Shown: one piece after another, positions 1 through 6,860 of the stretch
Layout: each line of letters begins with the position of its first letter
Position numbering within the stretch: the stretch's first letter is position 1
Assembly (NCBI RefSeq): GCF_000422425.1
Contig: NZ_KE383833.1
Location: 64,057-100,880, forward strand
Direction: 5' to 3'
From: Oceanospirillum beijerinckii DSM 7166
Lineage (GTDB): Bacteria; Pseudomonadota; Gammaproteobacteria; Pseudomonadales; Halomonadaceae
Length of the DNA stretch: 36,824 bases
Program-made: the position numbers and the translations under genes
Notes under the pieces: model-generated
What the model saw: the letters and a program-made list of their open reading frames with translations, nothing else
Database searches by the model: none
Told to the model about the DNA's origin: nothing

Positions 1-76
1 TGGTGGGTGGTACAGGGATCGAACCTGTGACCCCCAGCTTGTAAGGCTGGTGCTCTCCCAGCTGAGCTAACCACCC
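1..76 (-). tRNA. tRNA-Val (anticodon TAC), copy 1
   Basis: Read on the minus strand this is a 76-nt cloverleaf with encoded CCA. The acceptor arms GGGTGGT and ACCACCC pair, the T arm carries GGTTCGATCC, and the anticodon stem CCAGC/GCTGG encloses CTTACAA, giving anticodon TAC (valine). It is the last of five tRNAs in a tandem minus-strand array. Confidence 0.97.
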
Positions 77-148
77 ACTGGCTTGTAGCTTCTGATTAAA
101 AAAACCAAAACAACTACAGGGAGATGCTTAATTATTTTTAAACTTAAG

Positions 149-226
149 TGGCGGACCGGACGGGACTCGAACCCGCGACCCCCCGGCGTGACAGGCCGGT
201 ATTCTAACCAACTGAACTACCGGTCC
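149..226 (-). tRNA. tRNA-Asp (anticodon GTC), copy 1, with a 6-nt variable loop
   Basis: This minus-strand cloverleaf has acceptor arms GGACCGG/CCGGTCC, discriminator G and encoded CCA. The anticodon stem CCGGC/GCCGG encloses CTGTCAC, giving anticodon GTC. It is 78 nt, one longer than the sister copy at 374-450. The difference is one extra G after the anticodon stem (six C rather than five on the plus strand at 179-184), so its variable loop is 6 nt instead of 5. Confidence 0.95.
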
Positions 227-283
227 ACTATATAAGATTAAAAATCAAGCTAATCGCGCTGGCCAATATGCTTAAAGCAAAAT

Positions 284-359
284 TGGTGGGTGGTACAGGG
301 ATCGAACCTGTGACCCCCAGCTTGTAAGGCTGGTGCTCTCCCAGCTGAGCTAACCACCC
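284..359 (-). tRNA. tRNA-Val (anticodon TAC), copy 2
   Basis: It appears identical to the copy at 1-76: 76 nt, anticodon loop CTTACAA, encoded CCA. It sits 57 nt from the first Asp gene and 14 nt from the second, inside the alternating Val/Asp array. Confidence 0.97.
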
Positions 360-373
360 AGCGCGTGATGAAT

Positions 374-450
374 TGGCGGACCGGACGGGACTCGAACCCG
401 CGACCCCCGGCGTGACAGGCCGGTATTCTAACCAACTGAACTACCGGTCC
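374..450 (-). tRNA. tRNA-Asp (anticodon GTC), copy 2
   Basis: This is a 77-nt tRNA with anticodon GTC, encoded CCA and the usual 5-nt variable loop. It differs from the copy at 149-226 by lacking the extra G in that loop. Confidence 0.97.
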
Positions 451-496
451 GCATATCATCATTCAAGTTAACGGGCCACTCTTTAATTAAAAAGAA

Positions 497-572
497 TGGT
501 GGGTGGTACAGGGATCGAACCTGTGACCCCCAGCTTGTAAGGCTGGCGCTCTCCCAGCTGAGCTAACCACCC
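497..572 (-). tRNA. tRNA-Val (anticodon TAC), copy 3, promoter-proximal
   Basis: This 76-nt tRNA has anticodon TAC and encoded CCA. It differs from the other two Val copies by one base next to the anticodon stem (G in place of A, near position 26). It is the first gene transcribed in the array, directly after the promoter at 591-618. Confidence 0.97.
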
Positions 573-590
573 CCTCAACTTGTGGCGCAA

Positions 591-618
591 ATTATATGCA
601 GAATAATTTTTAAGTCAA
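591..618 (-). promoter_or_regulatory. Stable-RNA sigma-70 promoter for the tRNA array
   Basis: On the minus strand TTGACT (613-618) and TATAAT (591-596) are separated by 16 bp. A GC-rich discriminator (GCGCC) follows the -10 element, as in stringently controlled tRNA and rRNA promoters. The sequence upstream (619-660) is almost pure A/T, like an UP element. It lies just ahead of the first tRNA, so one transcript for all five is likely. Confidence 0.85.
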
Positions 619-1136
619 ATCTTTTTTCTAAAAAAATTAAATTATTTTTCATAGGCTTACGCAACCTATCTATTCAGCGGGGCTAGCGCGACAGTCAGAG
701 AGAGAAACCCTTTCTTCAGACCTTTGTATAACGCCATTATGCTGGAAGACACAGATAAAAGAGGACAGATACCAACCAGATAAAGACGTCTAAAGTACAC
801 CCTTTTATCCGTAACACTATGATTAAAAAGGAAGCAAAGATCCAACAGTAACACTGAACACAAGAAACTCCAGATATAACGACCAGCACTGACTTCGAAA
901 ACAACCAGAATACTTTGCTTTGATCAAACAGCCTTTTCCCAAAAGATAGCTCCCCCATGACACTTAAGATTCTGAGCTCTCAATATTGCATGCTTACAGC
1001 ACAAATCAGTCCGTAACTGAACGAGATTACAGGGTTTCATCACCTCATCTATTGCTTCATTTATATGGCAAAACACCATCATCACAACTATCCACTTAAG
1101 CAAGCACACATTCGGCCAACCCAAAACGGCAATAAA

Positions 1137-1150
1137 TTGATCAAAATCAG
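1137..1150 (+). promoter_or_regulatory. Candidate FNR/Anr box upstream of ccoN
   Basis: TTGAT-CAAA-ATCAG matches the FNR/Anr consensus TTGAT-N4-ATCAA at nine of ten specified bases. Its centre is about 410 bp before the ccoN start, which implies a long leader if it drives the operon. A class II start would fall near 1185. The -10 there is poor, whereas TTATAA near 1194 would fit a site at about -61. An fnr/anr gene at 12017 makes the site plausible. Confidence 0.6.
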
Positions 1151-1322
1151 TAAAAGATCAGCTTATTTACACATGCTCATTACCCCATACTTTTTATAAG
1201 ACAACCAGGCCTAAAGACCGTAAGAACGGCTTTTCCCAGTATTATACTCAGGATTAAAAAACCCTACATAGGTCAACAAACCCCTATCACCATTGAGTTT
1301 TTGCTACTTTCGGCTATGCCAT

Positions 1323-1513
1323 AAGCGCAAATTTGCTGTTAAAATTGCTGCGCTTCTTGTACCTACTATGAGGAAGTGGGTACACGAAGGATGACACTCT
1401 AACTCTCGGTTAATGCACGCGATTCAAAGCCCATGGTGCGGTGCGGCGAATTGTCGCGCATACCTTGATATGCGTCATTGCCAAGAGAGCCGTTGTTTAA
1501 CAGACTTCGGCTG
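1323..1513 (+). other. Hairpin-rich leader before ccoN
   Basis: Several short inverted repeats follow one another. AAGCGCA/TGCGCTT lies at 1323-1355. GTACCTACT/AGTGGGTAC (one G.T wobble, 7-nt loop ATGAGGA) is at 1359-1383. CGCATA/TATGCG with a 6-nt loop is at 1457-1474. AGCCG/CGGCT is at about 1488-1513. Together they suggest a structured 5' leader or a small RNA. I recognise no known riboswitch class. Confidence 0.4.
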
Positions 1514-1554
1514 GATTCCTTTACTTTCTAACTCGCTGTTAATGGGAACCTGAC

Positions 1555-2973
1555 ATGAGCACAGCAACTGAACAACCGACCTACAATTATAAGGTGGTCC
1601 GGCAGTTCGCCATCATGACAGTCGTTTGGGGTATCGTCGGCATGGCCGTCGGTGTCTTAATCGCTGCTCAATTGGTGTGGCCGGCACTTAACTTTGACAC
1701 TGCATGGCTTAGCTTTGGTCGTTTACGTCCATTGCATACTAACGCCGTGATTTTCGCCTTTGGTGGTAGCGCCCTGTTCGCAACCTCCTACTACGTAGTA
1801 CAGCGTACCTGTCAGGTTCGCCTGTTCTCCGATACTCTGGCTTCCTTCACCTTCTGGGGTTGGCAGCTGATTATCGTTCTGGCGGCTATCTCTCTGCCAC
1901 TGGGCATGACGTCCGGTAAAGAGTACGCCGAACTGGAATGGCCAATCGATATTCTGATCGCTGTGGTTTGGGTTGCTTACGCAATCAACTTCCTGGCGAC
2001 AGTTAAGATCCGTAAAACCTCCCACATCTACGTGGCAAACTGGTTCTACGCGGCCTTTATTCTGACCGTTGCAATCCTGCACATTGTAAACAGTGCCGCT
2101 CTGCCAGTAAGCATGACTAAGTCTTACTCTGCATACGCCGGTGCTATCGATGCAATGGCACAGTGGTGGTATGGTCACAACGCTGTAGGCTTCTTCCTGA
2201 CTGCGGGCTTCCTGGGTATGATGTACTACTTCGTACCTAAGCAGGCTGAGCGTCCGGTATACTCCTACCGCCTGTCCATCGTACACTTCTGGGCTCTGAT
2301 CTGTACTTATATGTGGGCGGGTCCACACCACCTGCACTACACTGCTCTGCCTGACTGGACTCAGTCTCTGGGTATGATCATGTCTCTGATCCTGCTGGCT
2401 CCTTCCTGGGGTGGTATGATCAACGGTATGATGACCCTGTCTGGCGCATGGCACAAACTGCGTAACGATCCTATCCTGCGCTTCCTGGTTGTATCTCTGT
2501 CTTTCTACGGTATGTCTACCTTCGAAGGCCCGATGATGGCGATCAAGACTGTAAACGCCCTGTCTCACTACACTGACTGGACTATCGGTCACGTACATGC
2601 GGGTGCTCTGGGTTGGGTTGCGATGATCTCTATCGGTGCAACTTACCACCTGATTCCACGTGTATTCGGTAAAGAGGCTATGTACAGCTCTAACCTGATC
2701 AACGTTCACTTCTGGCTGTCCACCATCGGTACTGTACTGTACATCGCTGCGATGTGGGTTAACGGTATCCTGCAAGGTCTGATGTGGCGTGCAGTTAACG
2801 CTGACGGTACTCTGACTTACAGCTTCGTAGAAGCACTTGAAGCAAGTCACCCAGGTTTCTTCGTTCGCTGGATGGGCGGTGCATTCTGGGTACTGGGTAT
2901 GCTGCTGATGGCCTACAACGTCTTCATGACTGTTCGTAGTGCTGAAGCCAAGCCTGTAGCACAGACTGCCTAA
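1555..2973 (+). CDS. ccoN: cbb3-type cytochrome c oxidase subunit I (CcoN)
   Basis: This is the catalytic subunit of the high-affinity cbb3 oxidase, which reduces O2 to water in the inner membrane and pumps protons. The 472-residue protein has about 12 membrane segments and all expected ligands: H61 (haem b), H208 with Y252 (CuB ligand and cross-linked Tyr in the TYMWAGPHH segment), H258 and H259 (CuB), H346 (haem b3) and H348 (haem b). Numbering is one above Pseudomonas stutzeri CcoN. Codon use is strongly biased to CTG, GGT and similar codons, as in highly expressed genes, and this creates a long open frame on the opposite strand. It is the first gene of the ccoNOQP operon, and oxygen control through the upstream Anr-type box is likely. 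Confidence 0.98.
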   Translation: MSTATEQPTYNYKVVRQFAIMTVVWGIVGMAVGVLIAAQLVWPALNFDTAWLSFGRLRPLHTNAVIFAFGGSALFATSYYVVQRTCQVRLFSDTLASFTFWGWQLIIVLAAISLPLGMTSGKEYAELEWPIDILIAVVWVAYAINFLATVKIRKTSHIYVANWFYAAFILTVAILHIVNSAALPVSMTKSYSAYAGAIDAMAQWWYGHNAVGFFLTAGFLGMMYYFVPKQAERPVYSYRLSIVHFWALICTYMWAGPHHLHYTALPDWTQSLGMIMSLILLAPSWGGMINGMMTLSGAWHKLRNDPILRFLVVSLSFYGMSTFEGPMMAIKTVNALSHYTDWTIGHVHAGALGWVAMISIGATYHLIPRVFGKEAMYSSNLINVHFWLSTIGTVLYIAAMWVNGILQGLMWRAVNADGTLTYSFVEALEASHPGFFVRWMGGAFWVLGMLLMAYNVFMTVRSAEAKPVAQTA

Positions 2974-2990
2974 GGTAAGGATCTAGAGAC

Positions 2991-3599
2991 ATGAAACACG
3001 AAAACGTCGAAAAGAATATCGGCCTGATGATTGTACTGATCCTTGTTGTGGTCAGTTTCGGTGGTCTGGCTGAGATCGTACCTCTGTTTTTCCAAAAGCA
3101 AACCACGCAACCGGTTGAAGGCCTGAAGCCTTTGACTGCACTGCAGGTTGAAGGTCGTGACATCTACATCCGTGAAGGCTGTTATGTATGTCACTCTCAA
3201 ATGGTTCGTCCGTTCCGCTCCGAAACCGAGCGCTATGGTCACTACTCTGTTGCTGGCGAATCTGTATGGGATCACCCATTCCAGTGGGGTTCCAAGCGTA
3301 CAGGTCCTGATCTGGCTCGTGTAGGCGGTCGTTACTCTGACGATTGGCACCGCGCTCACCTGTACAACCCTCGTGACGTAGTACCTGAGTCTAAAATGCC
3401 ATCTTACCCTTGGCTGTTCAGCAATACTCTTGACGGTAGCAATACTGCTAAGAAACTGGCGACTCTGCGTACACTGGGCGTGCCTTACACTGATGAAGAT
3501 ATCGAAAATGCTAAAGCTTCTGTTCAGGGCAAAACTGAAATCGAAGCAATGGTGGCCTATCTTCAGCAGCTGGGCACTGTGCTGAAAGACAAACGGTAA
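2991..3599 (+). CDS. ccoO: cbb3-type cytochrome c oxidase subunit II (CcoO)
   Basis: This is the membrane-anchored mono-haem c subunit that passes electrons to CcoN. The 202-residue protein has one N-terminal membrane anchor (about residues 11-33) and the haem c site CYVCH at 64-68, followed by SQMVRPF, typical of CcoO. A distal Met in the C-terminal half would be the sixth ligand. It starts 17 nt after ccoN with a TAAGGA ribosome site. It is biased toward the same optimal codons as ccoN. Confidence 0.98.
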   Translation: MKHENVEKNIGLMIVLILVVVSFGGLAEIVPLFFQKQTTQPVEGLKPLTALQVEGRDIYIREGCYVCHSQMVRPFRSETERYGHYSVAGESVWDHPFQWGSKRTGPDLARVGGRYSDDWHRAHLYNPRDVVPESKMPSYPWLFSNTLDGSNTAKKLATLRTLGVPYTDEDIENAKASVQGKTEIEAMVAYLQQLGTVLKDKR

Positions 3600-3605
3600 G
3601 GATTA

Positions 3606-3791
3606 ATGGACATCAATACCTATCGCGGCATTTTAACCATTCTTGTAATGGTGGGCTTTATAAGCTTGATCTTTTGGGCTTATAGCAAACGACGGAAGAA
3701 CGACTTCGATGAAGCCGCGAATCTGCCCTTTGCCGACGAAGATGACCATAACCTGAGAAAATCAGAATTGGAGAAAAAAGACCATGAGTAG
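3606..3791 (+). CDS. ccoQ: cbb3 oxidase subunit CcoQ
   Basis: This is a 61-residue single-span protein (membrane segment about residues 9-26, then a charged, acidic tail). It fits CcoQ, the small subunit that stabilises the assembled cbb3 complex. Its ribosome site AAGGA overlaps the ccoO stop region, and its last 8 bp overlap the start of ccoP, which suggests coupled translation. Confidence 0.93.
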   Translation: MDINTYRGILTILVMVGFISLIFWAYSKRRKNDFDEAANLPFADEDDHNLRKSELEKKDHE

Positions 3792-4680
3792 CTTTTGGAG
3801 CGCATGGATCATCGTCATCACCTTAGGCGTGATCGCAGGATGCTGGTGGGTGCTGTTTGCCAACCGCTCAGCTGCACCTAAAGGTGAAGTGAAAACTATG
3901 GGTCACAGCTTCGATGGTATCGAAGAATATGATAACCCTATGCCGCGCTGGTGGTTCTTCATGTTTATTGGAACCATCATTTTCAGCCTGATCTACCTGG
4001 CTCTGTACCCAGGCCTGGGTAACTACAAAGGTGTTCTGGGCTGGACTCAGGAAGGCCAATGGGCTGAAGAAGTTGCTTACGCAGATGAGCACTACGCACC
4101 AATTTTCGAGCAATATGCAAAGATTCCAGTTGAACAACTGGCTAAAGATGCAGAAGCGATGAAAGTAGGTCAGCGCCTGTTCGCTAATAACTGTTCACTG
4201 TGTCACGGTTCAGATGGCCGCGGTGCATACGGTTTTCCAAACCTGACCGACAACGACTGGCTGTATGGCGGTACTGCCGAGGCAATCGAGCACACCATCA
4301 TCAATGGTCGTAACGGCCAGATGCCAGCTTGGGGCGAAGTATTGGGCGACGAAGGTGTGAACCAGATGGTTCAATACGTTCTGAGCCTGAGCGGTAAAGA
4401 AACGGATGCGGCAGCTGCTAAAGTAGGTGGCGCAACCTTCGGCGCGATGTGCTCTGCATGTCACGGTGCTGACGGTAAAGGCGTTCAATTGCTGGGCGCA
4501 CCTAACCTGACTGACGATACCTGGCTATACCTGAACCCTGAATGGGGTCTGGCAAAGTCTGTTGAACAGTCTATCCGCCTGGGCCGTAACGGTCACATGC
4601 CTGCACAGGCTCGTTACATCGGTGAAGACAAAGTTCACCTGGTAACCGCCTACGTTTACAGCCTGTCTCAAGGCAAGTAA
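3784..4680 (+). CDS. ccoP: cbb3-type cytochrome c oxidase subunit III (CcoP), dihaem
   Basis: This is the dihaem cytochrome c subunit that accepts electrons from soluble c-type cytochromes. The 298-residue protein has two N-terminal membrane segments (about 6-27 and 56-76) and two haem c motifs, CSLCH at 137-141 and CSACH at 223-227. Each motif is followed by a distal Met (GQMPAW and GHMPAQ). The two-span, roughly 300-residue form matches the Pseudomonas-type CcoP. It ends the first transcription unit, just before a strong terminator. Confidence 0.98.
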   Translation: MSSFWSAWIIVITLGVIAGCWWVLFANRSAAPKGEVKTMGHSFDGIEEYDNPMPRWWFFMFIGTIIFSLIYLALYPGLGNYKGVLGWTQEGQWAEEVAYADEHYAPIFEQYAKIPVEQLAKDAEAMKVGQRLFANNCSLCHGSDGRGAYGFPNLTDNDWLYGGTAEAIEHTIINGRNGQMPAWGEVLGDEGVNQMVQYVLSLSGKETDAAAAKVGGATFGAMCSACHGADGKGVQLLGAPNLTDDTWLYLNPEWGLAKSVEQSIRLGRNGHMPAQARYIGEDKVHLVTAYVYSLSQGK

Positions 4681-4684
4681 ACCT

Positions 4685-4716
4685 AAAGGAGTGCGACAGA
4701 GTGTCGCACTCCTTTT
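4685..4716 (+). terminator. Intrinsic terminator after ccoNOQP
   Basis: A 13-bp perfect stem (AAAGGAGTGCGAC, 4685-4697, with its complement at 4703-4715) and a 5-nt loop end in TTTT, five bases after the ccoP stop. Assembly genes downstream would then depend on read-through or a separate promoter in 4717-4823, where I see no convincing consensus. Confidence 0.9.
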
Positions 4717-4823
4717 CCCTGCCCCCTGCCTGCAAAATCCCGTAAAATTAGTATCACCTGAACCTGTATTATAAAAACTTCCTGGTTCAACCTATTGGTA
4801 CGAAAATAAGGTTGGTTAGTGAG

Positions 4824-6287
4824 ATGACGGATAGAATTCCTACTCAGGACATTACCGATGCCGCCCAGAAGAAGGCAGCAGAGTTGCGCGCAGCAAAAGG
4901 GCGCAAGGAAGAGAAACTGCAAAACAGCGAAGATCTCTACCAAAAACGTAAGCATATTTATGTACGCAAAGCGATTGGCTTCTTCACCAATTTAAGAAAC
5001 ATCCTGAACTGGGTGATGCTGGTTGCCTACTTTACCTTCTCCTGGCTGCAATGGGATGGCAAACAAGCAATCCTATTTGACCTACCGAATCGCCAGTTCC
5101 ACGTATTTGGTTACACCTTTTTCCCCCATGACTTTATGCTACTGTCATGGATTCTGATTATCTGCGCCTTCCTGCTGTTCTTTATGACCGTATTTGCCGG
5201 TCGGGTTTGGTGTGGCTACGCCTGTCCACAGAGTGTCTGGACCTTTCTGTATATCTGGGCAGAGCGCATCACGGAGGGGCCGCGCAACAAGCGTATGTCG
5301 CTGGATCGCAGCGAAATGACCAGTGAGAAATTGCGCAGAAAGACCGCTAAACACTTACTATGGCTCACTATCGCTCTGGCAACAGCTTTTGCCTTTGTCG
5401 GTTATTTCTCTCCCATAAGAGACCTGGGGCCGCGTATCCTGGAGATGGACCTGGGCCCTTGGGAGATGTGGTGGTTATTCTTCTTCACTGCGGCAACCTA
5501 TATCAATGCAGGCTGGATGCGTGAGCAAGTCTGTATCTACATGTGTCCGTATGCACGCTTCCAGAGTGTAATGTTCGATCGTGATACACTGGTGGTATCC
5601 TACGATGCCGCTCGCGGTGAAAACCGTGGTCGCCGCAAGAAAGGTGCCGACTACAAAGCGGAAGGACTGGGTGACTGTATCGACTGCGGCGTCTGCGTTC
5701 AGGTATGTCCTGTGGGTATCGATATCCGTGACGGCCTGCAGTACGAGTGCATCACCTGCGCCGCCTGTATCGATGGCTGTGATGAAATGATGGACAAGAT
5801 GGGCTACGACAGAGGCCTGGTCCGTTACACCACAGAAAATGAGCTGGAAGGCAAGAAAACTCATATTCTACGCCCTCGCCTGATCGGCTACTTTGTCGCT
5901 CTGATGGCAATGGTTATAGCCCTGGGCATTGCCGTGAATGATCGCGTACCTCTGGAGCTGGAGATCCTGCGTGATCGTAATCAGCTGTACCGTATGGATG
6001 TGAATGGCAATATCGAAAACAGCTATATCATTAAGATTGCCAATATGGACCAGAAAGAACATAACTATGCTCTGAGTGTAGAAGGTCTGGCCGGACTGGA
6101 ACTCGTAGGCCAAACTGAAGTCTCAGTAAGCGCCGGCGAGGTGATCAACCTGCCTGTACGTATCATCCTTCACGAATCAAAGATGAACGTACCGAGCGCG
6201 GACATTCAGATTACAGTGAAATCTTCGGACAATTCAGGCCATGAAATGACCAAAGAATCACGCTTTATCAGTGCAGTACAACGGTAA
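4824..6287 (+). CDS. ccoG: Cytochrome c oxidase accessory protein CcoG (RdxA/FixG)
   Basis: This is a membrane iron-sulfur protein of cbb3 biogenesis; family members reduce Cu(II) during copper delivery. The 487-residue protein has a charged N-terminal stretch, about five membrane segments, CxxxC pairs at C130/C134 and C237/C241, two [4Fe-4S] motifs (C285, C288, C291, C295 and C309, C312, C315, C319), and a C-terminal Ig-like FixG domain outside the membrane. I chose the ATG at 4824 over the in-frame TTG at 4812, because AAGG (4808-4811) touches the TTG but lies 12 bp before the ATG. Both are imperfect. ccoH follows closely. Confidence 0.95.
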   Translation: MTDRIPTQDITDAAQKKAAELRAAKGRKEEKLQNSEDLYQKRKHIYVRKAIGFFTNLRNILNWVMLVAYFTFSWLQWDGKQAILFDLPNRQFHVFGYTFFPHDFMLLSWILIICAFLLFFMTVFAGRVWCGYACPQSVWTFLYIWAERITEGPRNKRMSLDRSEMTSEKLRRKTAKHLLWLTIALATAFAFVGYFSPIRDLGPRILEMDLGPWEMWWLFFFTAATYINAGWMREQVCIYMCPYARFQSVMFDRDTLVVSYDAARGENRGRRKKGADYKAEGLGDCIDCGVCVQVCPVGIDIRDGLQYECITCAACIDGCDEMMDKMGYDRGLVRYTTENELEGKKTHILRPRLIGYFVALMAMVIALGIAVNDRVPLELEILRDRNQLYRMDVNGNIENSYIIKIANMDQKEHNYALSVEGLAGLELVGQTEVSVSAGEVINLPVRIILHESKMNVPSADIQITVKSSDNSGHEMTKESRFISAVQR

Positions 6288-6293
6288 CTTTAC

Positions 6294-6812
6294 ATGCAAA
6301 ACACGAATAGCAACTCCACTGTGTGGTACAAACAGTTTTGGCCCTGGTTCCTGCTGGTACCTCTCATAGTAACTGTCATTGTCGGCATTACCATGCTGAC
6401 CCTGTCTATCAAGTTTTTTGATGGTACGGTGAATGACAACTACTACAAAGAAGGCCTGGCCATTAACCAGGTGCTCCAACGGGACCGTACCGCGGCAGAG
6501 CTGAATATGGCTGCCGATATGAAGGTGGATGAGCTAACCGGTGAAGTTGTACTCACCCTGGCAGGTCAGCTGCAAAGCTGGCCTGAACAGCTGAGACTGC
6601 AGATGATCAATCCAACCCGAGCAACACTGGACTATGAGATCGCTTTAAGCCAGATATCCAACAACCACTACCGTGGTCAACTGGAGAAAATTCCGCAGAA
6701 TTTCTGGTATATGGATGTTTCACCCGTTGCAGACAACACCTGGCGCTTGAAAGGTGGCAGCAAGTTCCCTGCTACCGAAGCTATTATCTTTAAAGCCGGT
6801 GCTCAACAATAA
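6294..6812 (+). CDS. ccoH: FixH family protein CcoH
   Basis: This is a cbb3 assembly factor. The 172-residue protein has one N-terminal membrane segment (about residues 13-38, rich in Trp, Pro and Val), then a hydrophilic domain with the N-D-N-Y-Y-K-E-G-L signature that is characteristic of FixH. It starts 6 nt after ccoG and is followed by ccoI, matching the ccoGHIS order. The ribosome site is weak, so translation may be coupled to ccoG. Confidence 0.93.
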   Translation: MQNTNSNSTVWYKQFWPWFLLVPLIVTVIVGITMLTLSIKFFDGTVNDNYYKEGLAINQVLQRDRTAAELNMAADMKVDELTGEVVLTLAGQLQSWPEQLRLQMINPTRATLDYEIALSQISNNHYRGQLEKIPQNFWYMDVSPVADNTWRLKGGSKFPATEAIIFKAGAQQ

Positions 6813-6860
6813 AAAGCCCGGCAATGAAGTACATCGGGTTGAACAATAAGTAGGGCTGAA

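Larger units (their letters stand above)
619..1554. other. Long intergenic region upstream of ccoN, no convincing gene
   Basis: Nearly 1 kb lies between the tRNA promoter and ccoN. Short open frames on the minus strand (around 666-1124) have no ribosome site or recognisable domain. What I can support is an FNR-type box at 1137-1150, a small terminator-like hairpin at 1213-1234 (CCGT, loop AAGA, ACGG, then TTTT), and a run of hairpins at 1323-1513 described separately. The rest shows no clear feature. Confidence 0.6.

Noticed and set aside
250..462. A 70-codon frame over the tRNA genes
   Set aside because: It lies across tRNA-Val and tRNA-Asp and simply reads through them.
666..1124. Overlapping short minus-strand frames between the tRNA array and ccoN
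   Set aside because: They have no ribosome sites, no recognised domains, and overlap each other in different frames.
1368..1394. 8-codon leader peptide in the ccoN leader
   Set aside because: The ATG sits in a hairpin loop with no ribosome site upstream and the frame is too short to judge.
1723..2850. A 375-codon open frame on the minus strand opposite ccoN
   Set aside because: It mirrors strong codon bias in ccoN (CTG, GGT, TAC), has no domain and no ribosome site, and its product is Gln-, Thr- and Arg-rich low complexity.
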